DNA of 64,000 nucleotides from Alkalicoccus daliensis. GTDB taxonomy: Bacteria; Bacillota; Bacilli; Bacillales; Salisediminibacteriaceae. A model generated the notes under the pieces. It saw only the letters and a list, made by a program, of their open reading frames with translations. It did no database searches and was not told where the DNA came from. How positions within the stretch are numbered: position 1 is the stretch's first letter; each line of letters opens with the position of its first letter. Position numbers and translations under genes: made by a program. Positions 28,887 through 37,673 of this stretch are shown here, piece by piece. Location of the stretch: contig NZ_FNIL01000001.1 of NCBI RefSeq assembly GCF_900103955.1, forward strand, positions 620,001 to 684,000. The letters are read 5' to 3'.

Positions 28887-29752
28887 GTTATATCCACCCT
28901 ATTACTAAAATCAGTCTTGATTGGCGCCCATAATTTAATATTTTCAGCAGAATTAATATATTTATCTTTTGCCAGTAGATCAAAAAAATTGTTTAGCCCA
29001 GTAATATGTTCATTTGTCAGGCCGAAATGGAGCTGTTGAAAGTACTCTATCCAGAACTTCTCTTCCCCACCAATGTTATGTTTTATATGCTGCGTCAATT
29101 CATCAAAAGATCTTTCCATATTTAACAGTTTGCTTCGGTGAAATTCTTCGAATAAATATTGAAGGCTCTCCGGGTAAGCTTCAGCTGCTTTTTTTCTCAC
29201 TGCAAAAAGTGCATAAGTCATCGGAACCTGCATCCATTCATACCATAACTTTCCCAGATCATATTTATAAAGGGTCTCATCCATCTTCCATGAAGCTCTG
29301 ATTGCATCATCTCCAATAAGCAGGCATGCGTCATGAGACTCAAGCATTTTTTCCAGCGATGGTGTTTCTGTGGTATACGATGGTTTCACTTTAAAGTAGT
29401 GGCTCATAATCAGCTTAAGCAGGTGAACGGATGTGGCTGAACTTGAAGTTAATGCAATAGAGCTGTTGTTCAGTTCTGATGCTTCTTTTTTTGAAAACAT
29501 GAATATAGAACCTACACTGCCTATAGAAGATACTGATAATTCCGGGAGTATCATATATTCATCAGGATTACGTGCATACTCAAAGGAACTTATACCTCCT
29601 ACATCTACCAGTCCTGCAGACATTTTATTATTTAACTCAGAAGGTGTTGCCTGTTCAAAAATAAAGCCTCTATTTACTAACTCTGTACGATTGAGATAAA
29701 AAAACATTGGCATAATATTTGTGTAATTAATTTCACCAATTTTCAAAGACAT
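28883..29752 (-). CDS. mqnA: Chorismate dehydratase MqnA (futalosine menaquinone pathway)
   Basis: A 289-residue periplasmic-binding-fold enzyme of the MqnA family, which removes water from chorismate to give 3-enolpyruvylbenzoate, the first committed step of the futalosine route. The N-terminal KIGEINYTNIMPMFFYL, the GLVDVGGISSFEYARNPDEY segment and SVGSIFMFSKK fit MqnA. B. subtilis uses the Men route and has no mqnA here. Neighbouring mqnP, menG, hepS and hepT support a menaquinone role. Assignment rests on motifs and context. Confidence 0.87.
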   Translation of the reverse strand: MSLKIGEINYTNIMPMFFYLNRTELVNRGFIFEQATPSELNNKMSAGLVDVGGISSFEYARNPDEYMILPELSVSSIGSVGSIFMFSKKEASELNNSSIALTSSSATSVHLLKLIMSHYFKVKPSYTTETPSLEKMLESHDACLLIGDDAIRASWKMDETLYKYDLGKLWYEWMQVPMTYALFAVRKKAAEAYPESLQYLFEEFHRSKLLNMERSFDELTQHIKHNIGGEEKFWIEYFQQLHFGLTNEHITGLNNFFDLLAKDKYINSAENIKLWAPIKTDFSNRVDIT

Positions 29753-29771
29753 TGACCAGCCTCTTTTCTCT

Positions 29772-30638
29772 CTAAGATATCAACAGCAGGTCTCCAATTG
29801 TAAAACTTAACATTACCAGAGAAATAATACCATTCATAGTAAAGAAAGCTACATTGACTCTCGACAGATCGTTGGGAGAGACTAATGAATGCTCATAAAC
29901 CATGATAGCTCCTACAATGAGTGTACCTGCTAAAAAGATCCAGCTTAAAGGAGTAATCAATACCAGGGTCACCATTGCTGCAAAACTCACCATATGAAAT
30001 CCTCTTGCGAAAGTTAATGCACGTGGTATTCCGAAATGACTTGGAATCGAATGCAATTTCACGTTTTTATCATATTCTGCATCCTGTGTGGCATAGATTA
30101 CATCAAAACCTGCAGTCCATAACGCTACTGCAGCGAACAACACAAAGGCTTCCCAGCTGAGCGTTCCTGCAGCTGCAACCCAGCCGCCAAGTGGAGCAAG
30201 CCCTATAGTAATCCCCAGAAAAACATGACAAAACCAGGTAAACCGCTTGGTATAGGAATAAAAAACTAAAAAGAAAACAGCTAACGGCAGCAAATAGACC
30301 GCCAGCATATTTAATTGAAACGCAGAAAAGATAAGCACAAAAAAAGACACTGCTATAAAAGCAAGCGTTTCAGAAACCGACAGAAGACCAGCTGGAATAG
30401 CTCTATTGGCAGTCCGTGGATTATCTTTATCGATCTTAGCATCAATCACACGATTTAAAGACATAGCCGCACTTCTCGCTCCAACCATTGCAAGAGTAAT
30501 CCACAGCCAGTCTGCTGCAGCCGGCCAGGAACCAGTTACCAGCACACTTCCCAGGATCGCTCCTAAAAAAGCAAAGGGAAGCGCAAATATTGTATGTTCA
30601 AATTTTATCATTTCCAAAATTATTTTTAATTTTCTCAT
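29772..30638 (-). CDS. mqnP: UbiA-family polyprenyltransferase, probably MqnP
   Basis: A 288-residue membrane prenyltransferase with about eight hydrophobic segments and the two aspartate motifs of the UbiA family, [20 protein letters not shown] (about 63-82) and YATQDAEYD (about 180-188). It should attach the heptaprenyl chain to the naphthoate intermediate of the futalosine pathway. I prefer this over 4-hydroxybenzoate prenyltransferase because mqnA is adjacent. It overlaps menG by four bases. Confidence 0.85.
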   Translation of the reverse strand: MRKLKIILEMIKFEHTIFALPFAFLGAILGSVLVTGSWPAAADWLWITLAMVGARSAAMSLNRVIDAKIDKDNPRTANRAIPAGLLSVSETLAFIAVSFFVLIFSAFQLNMLAVYLLPLAVFFLVFYSYTKRFTWFCHVFLGITIGLAPLGGWVAAAGTLSWEAFVLFAAVALWTAGFDVIYATQDAEYDKNVKLHSIPSHFGIPRALTFARGFHMVSFAAMVTLVLITPLSWIFLAGTLIVGAIMVYEHSLVSPNDLSRVNVAFFTMNGIISLVMLSFTIGDLLLIS

Positions 30639-31360
30639 ATAAGCTTCCTGCCCTCTTCTTTAGATGCAAAATGAGAAGCTGCAGCACCAGCTGAATAGGA
30701 TTTTATTTCTACGGTCTTAAATCCTGCTTCCAGAAACAGCTGCTTCAATTTCACTTTATCAGGAAACTCTTTCGTGGATTCCTGAAGCCAGGAGTACTGT
30801 TCGTAACTGCCTGCAAAAAGCTTTCCGAATACCGGCATCACATAAGTGAAATAAAGCCAGTAAAACTGTTTAAAAACTGGAAGTGTCGGCTGGGATGTTT
30901 CAAGACAAACTACTAATCCGTCATTTTTAACTACTCTTTTCATTTCCTTGAGGACTGTTAGATAATCAGGAACATTTCTCAATCCAAAACCAATTGTCAC
31001 ATAATCAAAGTAGTTATCTTCAAAGGGTAGTTCCATAGCATTCCCGTGAATCAGTTCGACTTGGGGGAGGTCTGCAGTTTTCTCTTCACCTATTTGCAGC
31101 ATATTTTTACTGAAATCAAGTCCTTTTACTTCCCCTTCAGCTCCTGCAGCTTCTGCCAGCTGCCTGGTCCAGTCCGCAGTTCCACAACAGAGATCTAAAG
31201 CAGCAGCGCCTTTTTTCACTTTCATTCTTTTCATTGTATCTTTACGCCAGGAAACATGCAGCTGAAAGCTTATTATCGCATTCATTCGGTCATATCTGGT
31301 CGATATAGATTCAAATACCTCATGTACCCGCTTTTCTTTCGACTGATTCATTTCATTCAC
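30635..31360 (-). CDS. menG: Demethylmenaquinone methyltransferase
   Basis: SAM-dependent C-methyltransferase (UbiE/MenG family) for the last step to menaquinone. It has 241 residues, with the family N-terminus [20 protein letters not shown], the SAM motifs [12 protein letters not shown] and GLDFSKNML, and [16 protein letters not shown]. It starts two bases after the hepS stop. Confidence 0.94.
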   Translation of the reverse strand: MNEMNQSKEKRVHEVFESISTRYDRMNAIISFQLHVSWRKDTMKRMKVKKGAAALDLCCGTADWTRQLAEAAGAEGEVKGLDFSKNMLQIGEEKTADLPQVELIHGNAMELPFEDNYFDYVTIGFGLRNVPDYLTVLKEMKRVVKNDGLVVCLETSQPTLPVFKQFYWLYFTYVMPVFGKLFAGSYEQYSWLQESTKEFPDKVKLKQLFLEAGFKTVEIKSYSAGAAASHFASKEEGRKLI

Positions 31361-31362
31361 CT

Positions 31363-32082
31363 CTAGAAAGAAGCAGATGCTCTTTTTACTGCTTCTTCAA
31401 AAATAATACGCTGAATTCTATTACTGGAGTTCTCATTTCGTTGAATATGCTCCAGAGATTCCTTGATTTTCCTCTTGCTTTGAATCAAGTGGATATTTAT
31501 AGGAAATTTATTCGCTGACAATTCGTCAGTTTCTGTCAGTATTTGAATAAGAAAAAGCTGTCTTAAAGAATCTGCTGCATCATGGAATCCTAAATACTCA
31601 GCAATATGAGTGGTCAAAGCACTCTTAACAGTAACTAAATGAAATAGGGAAGTTTCTATATCTGATGCTTGTAAAATTCTCATTTTGGCATCGTTAATTG
31701 TTTCAACAGCATTTGACATCACTTTTATATAAGTTTCTTCTCCTCTGCCTGCAAGTATACTGTAATATAAACTGCTGTAATAGTCACCTGCAAGCACAGT
31801 CAGCTGCCGCTGCTTTCTTTCAATCTCTGAGGAAACTTCAAGCGTGCCTATACGGTCGTGAGTATCCATGGCTGCCTGTACCAGAAGGGCAGCAAGAGTG
31901 ATCGAATGCTGGGAGGGACTGCTTATTTCTGCGTCTTCCAGCATAATCAGCAGGAGTTTTGCCTGCATAGGATTCATAATAGGTTCAGGGATGAACCTTT
32001 GCACATAAGGAAGCCTTACCTGCTGGTAAAACTCAGTTGTTAATTTATGTAGTATGTGGACGTGATCATACGTAGCAGTCAT
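31363..32082 (-). CDS. hepS: Heptaprenyl diphosphate synthase, component I (HEPPP synthase subunit 1)
   Basis: Non-catalytic partner of HepT that helps fix the chain length at C35. It has 239 mostly helical residues, with no aspartate-rich motif, as expected. Identification rests on [25 protein letters not shown], on DTHDRIG and on the hep cluster context. A GGAGG site lies eight bases before the ATG. Confidence 0.87.
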   Translation of the reverse strand: MTATYDHVHILHKLTTEFYQQVRLPYVQRFIPEPIMNPMQAKLLLIMLEDAEISSPSQHSITLAALLVQAAMDTHDRIGTLEVSSEIERKQRQLTVLAGDYYSSLYYSILAGRGEETYIKVMSNAVETINDAKMRILQASDIETSLFHLVTVKSALTTHIAEYLGFHDAADSLRQLFLIQILTETDELSANKFPINIHLIQSKRKIKESLEHIQRNENSSNRIQRIIFEEAVKRASASF

Positions 32083-32147
32083 TCCATAATCCTCCAGACA
32101 GCTTTCTTTCTCTGTATTAAAATATTTAGTCCAAAACCCGCTAGTTC

Positions 32148-32156
32148 AGTATAGCA
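32148..32156 (-). promoter_or_regulatory. Extended -10 element upstream of hepS
   Basis: TGCTATACT on the minus strand is an extended -10 box about 65 bases before hepS. No good -35 box accompanies it. Confidence 0.45.
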
Positions 32157-32220
32157 TAATTAATTTACGACGAGAAAGGATCGAACCAAAGTTTTATTGC
32201 AATAATATATCTCCTGCAAA

Positions 32221-32248
32221 AAACGTGTCGCTGTATAGCGGCACGTTT
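32221..32248 (-). terminator. Terminator after mtrB
   Basis: On the minus strand AAACGTGCCGCT pairs with AGCGACACGTTT (one mismatch) and is followed by TTTTGC. It separates mtrB from the hep cluster. Confidence 0.8.
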
Positions 32249-32256
32249 ATGAAAAG

Positions 32257-32484
32257 TTATTCATTGCTATCTTCGTTTGATACAGTCCCATGCGCTGTGT
32301 GAAGCGTAGCTTTTCCGCGTATTTTAATAGCGGAAGTATGCTCAGTAAACTGAGCAATCATCATTTCATTTTTGTCTAGCTTTTCAGAATGATGAAAACG
32401 GGTGTCTGTCCCTCTGGTAAGTCCGATTACGTTCACACCGTTCTCCTTCGCTTTAATCACAATGTAATCATTAGATTCTGCCAA
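32257..32484 (-). CDS. mtrB: TRAP, trp RNA-binding attenuation protein
   Basis: A 75-residue protein that forms an 11-subunit ring, binds tryptophan and wraps RNA with GAG/UAG repeats. The tryptophan-binding loop [12 protein letters not shown] (about 22-33), Lys37 in KLDKNE and the RNA-binding KIRGKA segment are conserved. It follows folE by 21 bases, as in B. subtilis mtrAB. Its expected target is the leader at 22762-22821. I see no gene for anti-TRAP in the window. Confidence 0.96.
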   Translation of the reverse strand: MAESNDYIVIKAKENGVNVIGLTRGTDTRFHHSEKLDKNEMMIAQFTEHTSAIKIRGKATLHTAHGTVSNEDSNE

Positions 32485-32505
32485 TCTTAGTCCTCCTTTA
32501 GAAAA

Positions 32506-33069
32506 CTATTTTATGAACGATAATACTTCCGCTCTAGCGGCATCGTTTTCAACAAATGTACCACGAACTGCAGAAGTAACTGTCTTGGACCCCGGCTTCT
32601 TAACCCCACGCATCGTCATGCACATATGCTCTGCTTCCACCACGACCATAACACCACCTGGCTGAAGTGTTTCCACCATTGATTCAGCAATCGTGGAAGT
32701 AATTCGCTCCTGAAGCTGAGGACGTCTGGTTACAGCTTCCACTGCTCTGGCCAGTTTGCTCAATCCAGTGACTTTTCCACCTTTAGGTATATATGCTATA
32801 TGCACGTTACCAAAGAAAGGCACTAAGTGATGCTCGCACATAGAATAAAAGGGAATATCTTTAACCAGAACCAGTTCCTCATGGTCTTCCCCAAATACAG
32901 TTTTAAAGTGTTCTTTCGGATCTTCATTCAGTCCCTGAAAAACTTCTTCATACATTCTTGCTACTCTTTTAGGCGTATCCTCCAGTCCTTCGCGAGTTGG
33001 GTCTTCCCCAATTGCTTCGAGAATCATGGTTACTGCCTGCTGGATTTTTTGGTGATCTACCTGGCTCAT
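32506..33069 (-). CDS. folE: GTP cyclohydrolase I
   Basis: First enzyme of folate (tetrahydropterin) synthesis, a zinc enzyme. It has 187 residues. Zinc ligands lie in [11 protein letters not shown] (about 75-85), and [10 protein letters not shown] plus [10 protein letters not shown] complete the signature. A GGGGGC ribosome site precedes the ATG. It is the first gene of the folE-mtrB pair, with a promoter at 33123-33152. Confidence 0.96.
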   Translation of the reverse strand: MSQVDHQKIQQAVTMILEAIGEDPTREGLEDTPKRVARMYEEVFQGLNEDPKEHFKTVFGEDHEELVLVKDIPFYSMCEHHLVPFFGNVHIAYIPKGGKVTGLSKLARAVEAVTRRPQLQERITSTIAESMVETLQPGGVMVVVEAEHMCMTMRGVKKPGSKTVTSAVRGTFVENDAARAEVLSFIK

Positions 33070-33122
33070 TCAAAAGTGCCCCCTATTCAAATCTAATAAA
33101 ACAAATTAATTGCAGTGTTTAG

Positions 33123-33152
33123 ATAATATCACAGCGTAAATTATTAGGACAA
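33123..33152 (-). promoter_or_regulatory. Candidate sigma-A promoter of folE-mtrB
   Basis: TTGTCC (33152-33147) and TATTAT (33128-33123) on the minus strand with an 18-base spacer, about 55 bases before folE. Confidence 0.5.
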
Positions 33153-33610
33153 GAAATGAGACTTTCATATTGCGCAGCTCTAACATTTACTGAGATGCTC
33201 ATGTTGGATCAAACTGTATGTATCCCAAGCGGCGGTTTCCTCAGAAATTATATGCTTTCAAGTTTTCGACCCTGGATATTTCATAAGTCATATCTTAAAT
33301 AAGGTTTTTACCGGCTGCCGGATTTCAGAGGTATGTTAAAGGTCAATATATTGCACCAGATTCCTAAGAAAAAAATTAAATATCATTGCTCAAAAGCTTA
33401 TGGATTTTAATTAAAAGGCGGTTATTATTAATGTAAATGATGGAGAATTATTTCAACAAATTTCCCTATTAAGAAGCTATAAAAATCTTTGAAAACAGTC
33501 CTGACCTTCACCTGTCTTTCCAAAAAAAAGACTTCAGAGCATACTCGCTTCGTTCTAACCTATATGATTTTAAAAGGGATCGCTTTTATTTAAAAAATTT
33601 ATATCAATAA

Positions 33611-33710
33611 GCTACCTTGAAAATAAAAGTCCGCTAAAAAAGAAGTAATAATGCTGCTCCACTTTCGGAGAGGCTTACCCAAGGGCTTGTTCTCGACTAA
33701 TTTTGACGGA
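33611..33710 (+). repeat. Dispersed repeat family A, copy 3, with a partial inverted copy
   Basis: Blocks GCTACCTTGAAAATAAAAG, AGAAGTAATAATGCTGC, CACTTTCGGAGAGGCTTACC and TTGTTCTCGACTAATTTT match copies at 5452 and 10791. An inverted partner follows at 33755-33792, and between them TTTTGACGGA pairs with TCCGCCAAAA. The whole 33641-33792 unit is therefore an imperfect palindrome, like a MITE. Confidence 0.78.
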
Positions 33711-33754
33711 AAGAACATCCGCCAAAATGGATTCTCGAACGGCGCTCATCCATT

Positions 33755-33792
33755 GGGTGTCCTCTCCTTCGTTACACAGCATTATTAATTTT
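33755..33792 (-). repeat. Inverted arm of repeat A copy 3
   Basis: On the minus strand it reads AATTAATAATGCTGTG, then GAAGGAGAGGACACCC, matching the AGTAATAATGCTGC and TTCGGAGAGGCTTACCC blocks of 33641-33680. Confidence 0.65.
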
Positions 33793-33827
33793 CATACTTC
33801 ATGGTGCAAAAATTTTGCATGAGTGCC

Positions 33828-33930
33828 TCTGTTAATGCTCATTGATGATAATAGAAAACTTCGCTGCCACTGCCCTTCCGGGGACGAGCTCTTCCGCTTT
33901 CTCGCTTTGCTGCGGGATCTTCCCGGCAGG
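33828..33930 (+). repeat. Dispersed repeat family B, copy 2 (fullest)
   Basis: Order of blocks: CTCTGTTAATGCTCATTGAT, GATAATAGAAAACTTCGCTG, CCGGGGACGAGCTC, then GCTGCGGGATCTTCCCGGC. The same blocks occur in the same order on the minus strand at 46350-46460. Confidence 0.78.
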
Positions 33931-33987
33931 CAAAAAATATCCTGAGAACCGCCTTCCTTAGCACAGCATCAGCAAGCCTAAAATAAA

Positions 33988-34020
33988 AGAAAGCCCGATA
34001 AGCAAAAGCTTAACGGGTTC
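33988..34020 (-). terminator. Terminator after hup
   Basis: On the minus strand CCCGTTAAGC pairs with GCTTATCGGG (one mismatch; 34017-34008 and 34003-33994), then CTTTCTTTTATTTT. It lies about 30 bases past the hup stop. Confidence 0.7.
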
Positions 34021-34048
34021 CTTTTATTACATAAGTAGACTTATGTAA

Positions 34049-34321
34049 TTACTTTACTGCATCTTTTAATGCCTTACCAGGCTTAAATGCAGGAACGTTG
34101 CTTGCTGGAATTTCGATTTCTTCACCAGTCTGCGGGTTACGGCCTTTACGGGCAGCACGCTCGCGAACTTCAAAGTTACCAAATCCGATCAGCTGTACTT
34201 TTTCCTGCTTTTCAAGAGAGCTTGTGATGATATCAAAGACAGCATCAACAGCACCTGTTGCATCCTTTTTAGAAAGGTCTGTTTTTTCAGCAACCGCATT
34301 GATCAGTTCTGTTTTATTCAC
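34049..34321 (-). CDS. hup: HU-family DNA-binding protein
   Basis: A 90-residue histone-like protein that bends and compacts DNA. It shows [20 protein letters not shown], the conserved [21 protein letters not shown] arm and [20 protein letters not shown]. The frame continues upstream to 34405, but the GTG at 34321 has GGAGGTGA directly before it and gives the canonical HU start; the longer version crosses the promoter. In B. subtilis spoIVA lies immediately upstream of hup; here yphF does. Confidence 0.97.
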   Translation of the reverse strand: MNKTELINAVAEKTDLSKKDATGAVDAVFDIITSSLEKQEKVQLIGFGNFEVRERAARKGRNPQTGEEIEIPASNVPAFKPGKALKDAVK

Positions 34322-34376
34322 ATTATTCACCTCCCTGCAAGGTATACTTCTTTTGCATTGTTGTAACCTTTGAAAT

Positions 34377-34405
34377 GCTATACCCGTGCAAACACGGGAT
34401 AACAA
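34377..34405 (-). promoter_or_regulatory. Promoter of hup with a palindrome filling the spacer
   Basis: On the minus strand TTGTTA (34405-34400), a 17-base spacer and TATAGC (34382-34377). The spacer is almost entirely the perfect inverted repeat CCCGTG TTTG CACGGG, which looks like an operator or a structure that affects polymerase binding. Confidence 0.6.
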
Positions 34406-34544
34406 GGCTTATGTTAAACGAAAAACCCTGTTAATTCAACAATTTTTACGCATTTCTTTGAAAAATTATAATTATATTAGAAAAAAAGGAAATAAATAGG
34501 TATATTGTCCATTAATTCCCCTAAACTTCCTCTCCATCAAAGGT

Positions 34545-35270
34545 TTACCCTAAATCTCCTTCTATAAACACTATTTCATCATTTTCCAATGTCTGCGGCT
34601 TAGAATATGCAGGAACAAATGGCGACTCTTCAGCGAGCAGCCAGCGGAGATCATCTCCTTCTTCAAAGCTGCCCATTCCGAATTCATCTATATAATGCTG
34701 AATGTCCAAAGAAAAATCAATAATAACATCTCCCTGAGTAGTCAATAAAAGAGGAAGCAGATGATCTGGATGAAATGGGCTTTCCACCGTAGGCTGCTCA
34801 TCATATCCCAGTTCCTCATAATCAGGACGAATTATTTCGCCCTTAATAATCTCATCTACTGGGGCATACTGATTTTCGCGTCTGTAAGCATTCAGTCTCG
34901 CTTCAAACTCCTGAATTCTTCTCGCTGTTCTTAGATCAATAAGTTTTACAGTAGGCTGTTCTTCCACATCGATAAGAACATAGTGAAAACTGCCACCGTT
35001 CTCAAAAGCATTCGCCGGACGCTCACTCATGTATCCTGGAACAATTTGACTAAACTGGACCGGATACCTGCGGAATATTGGGGTGTCCGCGTCTCGTGTG
35101 GCTATAGGGAGCACCCCTGTAGTTTCTTGAAACTGTGCTACAGCAGCCTGTACTCTTTCCAGCTGCTCCTGATTAGGCCCCTGCTGACTGCTTCTCTGAT
35201 CCTGAGGATAAAGACAGCCGCTTAACAATGCAACTATTAATGACAGCAGAATAACCTTCAAAATTTTCAT
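34545..35270 (-). CDS. yphF: YphF-like lipoprotein
   Basis: A 241-residue predicted lipoprotein. Signal segment MKILKVILLSLIVALLSGC ends in a lipobox with Cys19. The mature part is acidic and includes EQLERVQAAVAQFQETTGVLP and HPDHLLPLLLTTQGDVIIDF. Function is unknown. I moved the start from 35360 to ATG 35270 because the signal peptide begins there. It follows yphE by 26 bases, as in B. subtilis. Confidence 0.83.
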   Translation of the reverse strand: MKILKVILLSLIVALLSGCLYPQDQRSSQQGPNQEQLERVQAAVAQFQETTGVLPIATRDADTPIFRRYPVQFSQIVPGYMSERPANAFENGGSFHYVLIDVEEQPTVKLIDLRTARRIQEFEARLNAYRRENQYAPVDEIIKGEIIRPDYEELGYDEQPTVESPFHPDHLLPLLLTTQGDVIIDFSLDIQHYIDEFGMGSFEEGDDLRWLLAEESPFVPAYSKPQTLENDEIVFIEGDLG

Positions 35271-35296
35271 ACTATACCTGCTTTCTTTTTGTAAAA

Positions 35297-35500
35297 TCAG
35301 TCTGGGACAGGTCCGCTGAAAGTCACAAGGAAAACGATTAATCCAGAAACCATAATGCATGCAAAACTGATTGTAAGTAATGTATATCTAAGAAAACCTG
35401 TCAGTTTTTCTTTCGTTAAAATTGTGATAACAACGGAGAGAAACATTAAACCCATAGCAATAAAGGATATCCACATTTTTAATAATGGATCTTCAAACAT
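35297..35500 (-). CDS. yphE: DUF2768 small membrane protein YphE
   Basis: A 67-residue protein with two hydrophobic segments (about 8-27 and 38-61), matching the DUF2768/YphE family in size and position. Function unknown. GGGGAGG precedes the ATG. It is co-transcribed with yphF from an extended -10 promoter at 35539-35547. Confidence 0.8.
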   Translation of the reverse strand: MFEDPLLKMWISFIAMGLMFLSVVITILTKEKLTGFLRYTLLTISFACIMVSGLIVFLVTFSGPVPD

Positions 35501-35538
35501 TATATTTTTCCTCCCCTCAATCTCTTGAATTCTGCATT

Positions 35539-35578
35539 ATTATAGCATAATACCATCAACAGTGCATGAGACTGCACT
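35539..35578 (-). promoter_or_regulatory. Promoter of yphE-yphF with an operator-like inverted repeat
   Basis: TGCTATAAT (35547-35539 on the minus strand) is a perfect extended -10. Upstream, over the expected -35 region, lies AGTGCA TGAGAC TGCACT (35561-35578), a perfect six-base inverted repeat. Confidence 0.5.
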
Positions 35579-35964
35579 TTAATTCGTTACTGGATGTTCA
35601 GCGAGTTTATTTACTCGCGTTTCCTAAGCCTGAAGTTGAAATTAATACTGCGGTAACAGGTTTTTAAAACTAATCTCAGAGCTAATAGCCCCGAAATAAA
35701 GCATAAGCTTTTTACGGGACTGATAAATAAAAATGACTCTTTTAAAGTTTGGAGTTGTTACAAAAAAGGCACTCCGCCGGCTACTTTTTTCTGCGCCTGC
35801 TGCGGAGAAATCTTTCCCCTGTTCCTGCAGGGTTCCGAACAGGCGATCCATGTAAACGGAGGAGCGCACTCATGGAAAGTTAGTGGCAGCGAAGTTTTCT
35901 CCAATTACCAATGAACTTCAGCAGAGCTGAAAATATTAAAATCAGGCTTCGGGTGATTTTTATT
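35579..35964. other. Spacer between yphE and gpsA with repeat material
   Basis: No gene supported; the minus frame 35642-35869 resembles no protein I know. 35770-35870 is GC-rich, contains TTTCCCCTGTTCCTGCAG (shared with 27704-27719 apart from two bases), and is followed by repeat B copy 3. Confidence 0.5.
35883..35927 (-). repeat. Dispersed repeat family B, copy 3
   Basis: On the minus strand GCTCTGCTGAAGTTCATTGG and GAGAAAACTTCGCTGCCAC match the start of the copy at 33828. The GC-rich continuation differs. Confidence 0.65.
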
Positions 35965-37020
35965 TTAAGGCTCAAAATGATCTAAAGGATCATTGTTGTT
36001 CATTTTATCAAAACCGCTCATCAAGCCTTCAACTTCTTTCTTTTTCACTCTTCCCATTAGGGCATTAACCGCTTTTTCCACATCTTTATCTTCAAATAAA
36101 ACTTCAAACAATTCTTTGGTTATCGGCATATCTACACCAAGCTTTTTAGAGAGCTGGAATGCCGCTTTGGTAGTTCTGACCCCTTCCACTACCATACCCA
36201 TTTCAGCTTCCACCTGGCTGACAGACATACCTTTACCGATCATATTTCCTGCTCTCCAGTTACGGCTGTGGAAAGAAGTGCAGGTCACAATCAGGTCTCC
36301 TAATCCTGACAAACCTGAAAAAGTTAAGGGGTTTGCCCCAAGTTTCACTCCCAGTCTGGAAATCTCGGCCAGCCCTCTTGTCATCAGAGCTGCACGTGCA
36401 TTATCTCCAAATCCAAGTCCGCTTGTCATTCCTGAACCGATGGCGATAATATTTTTTAAAGATCCCCCGATCTCCACACCTATTAAATCAGGATTGGTAT
36501 ATACCCGGAAAGATTGATTCATAAATAAATCCTGTACCTGTTCTGCAATTTCTGTATGTATGGAAGAACTCGTTATTGTAGTAGGCTGCCTTTTACAGAC
36601 TTCTTCTGCATGACTCGGACCACTGATACAGGCTACAGGCCGATCTCCCACTTCTTCCGCAATAATCTCTGAGATTCTCAAATGAGTTTCCGGCTCAATC
36701 CCTTTGCTGGCATGCACGATTACCGCATCTTTCTCTAAAAAGTCTTTTAACATAGGTAAAACTTCGCGCATTGCTTTTGTCGGAACTACTACTATTACAA
36801 ATTCACTCCCGCTGACCGCTTCCTGTATAGAGGAAGTAGCTTGAATGGAAGAAGGCAGTTCAACTCCGGAGAGGTAACGCAGATTTTTCCCGGTTTGCTG
36901 GATCGATTCTGCATGCTCTTGAGATCTGGTCCATAATTTTACTTCATGCCCATTATCCGCTAATACCATTGATAGTGCTGTCCCCCAGCTCCCGGCACCT
37001 ATTACAGCTGCTTTTTTCAT
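35965..37020 (-). CDS. gpsA: Glycerol-3-phosphate dehydrogenase [NAD(P)+]
   Basis: Reduces dihydroxyacetone phosphate to sn-glycerol 3-phosphate for phospholipids. It has 351 residues. Motifs are GAGSWGTALSMVLADNG (8-24), KGIEPETHLRISEI, SGPSHAEEV and the catalytic lysine in IGGSLKNIIAIGSG. It lies 15 bases after plsY, whose acyltransferase consumes its product. Confidence 0.96.
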   Translation of the reverse strand: MKKAAVIGAGSWGTALSMVLADNGHEVKLWTRSQEHAESIQQTGKNLRYLSGVELPSSIQATSSIQEAVSGSEFVIVVVPTKAMREVLPMLKDFLEKDAVIVHASKGIEPETHLRISEIIAEEVGDRPVACISGPSHAEEVCKRQPTTITSSSIHTEIAEQVQDLFMNQSFRVYTNPDLIGVEIGGSLKNIIAIGSGMTSGLGFGDNARAALMTRGLAEISRLGVKLGANPLTFSGLSGLGDLIVTCTSFHSRNWRAGNMIGKGMSVSQVEAEMGMVVEGVRTTKAAFQLSKKLGVDMPITKELFEVLFEDKDVEKAVNALMGRVKKKEVEGLMSGFDKMNNNDPLDHFEP

Positions 37021-37035
37021 AGTACATCCTCCTCT

Positions 37036-37647
37036 TTAAGTTGCTTTTACCTTCTGCCCTAATTTACTTTCTGTTCCTTTCATTAACCTTTTTACATTTT
37101 CGTTATGTCTCCATACTGACAGAATGGTTAAGCCGGCAAGAAAATAAATGTATTCAAAAGGATAATTAAATACATTATATAAAGCGGCAGTCAAAACAGT
37201 AGTTCCTATGACAAAAAGTAATGAACCTAACGAAACATACCGCGTAAATACAATAGAGAGGATAGCTATAGTACCAGCGATCAGCGCAGGCCAAAATACT
37301 AATGTAGCCAGTACACCAATCGTAGTAGCGACACCTTTCCCTCCTCTAAATCCAAAAAATACCGGCCAGTTATGTCCTATAACAGCAGCAACTCCAGCTC
37401 CGGCTGAGATTACTGGATCGCCGCCGCTCATCAAGTACCCCAGCCACACAGCAAGGATACCTTTACCACAATCCAAAAGCAGCACTGCAATAGCCGGACC
37501 GATTCCGAGCACCCGCAGCGTATTAGTAGCTCCTGCATTCCCGCTGCCGTGATCTCTTATATCTAATTTTTTTAATAGCTGTCCTGTTAAATAGCTGAAA
37601 CTGACAGCTCCAATCAAATAAGACAGTACAATAGAAAGAATCCCCAT
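37036..37647 (-). CDS. plsY: Glycerol-3-phosphate acyltransferase PlsY
   Basis: Membrane enzyme that transfers acyl from acyl-phosphate to glycerol 3-phosphate, the first step of phospholipid synthesis. It has 203 residues and five hydrophobic segments, with the motifs GSGNAGATNTLRVLG (about 35-49) and FFGFRGGKGVATTIG (about 98-112). It lies between der and gpsA with short gaps (26 and 15 bases). Confidence 0.95.
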   Translation of the reverse strand: MGILSIVLSYLIGAVSFSYLTGQLLKKLDIRDHGSGNAGATNTLRVLGIGPAIAVLLLDCGKGILAVWLGYLMSGGDPVISAGAGVAAVIGHNWPVFFGFRGGKGVATTIGVLATLVFWPALIAGTIAILSIVFTRYVSLGSLLFVIGTTVLTAALYNVFNYPFEYIYFLAGLTILSVWRHNENVKRLMKGTESKLGQKVKAT

Positions 37648-37673
37648 ATTAGCCCCCTTTTACTAATCTGCGG

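Larger units (their letters stand above)
33153..33987. other. Longest gene-free stretch; carries repeats in its right half
   Basis: No gene supported on either strand. 33153-33600 is AT-rich and I see nothing in it. 33611-33930 holds repeat copies A and B, listed separately. Confidence 0.6.

Noticed and set aside
34322-34405. N-terminal extension of HU
   Set aside because: It covers the hup promoter and ribosome site; the GTG at 34321 gives the canonical HU start.
35642-35869. A 75-codon minus-strand frame between yphE and gpsA
   Set aside because: It follows the GC-rich repeat half and shows no protein signature.
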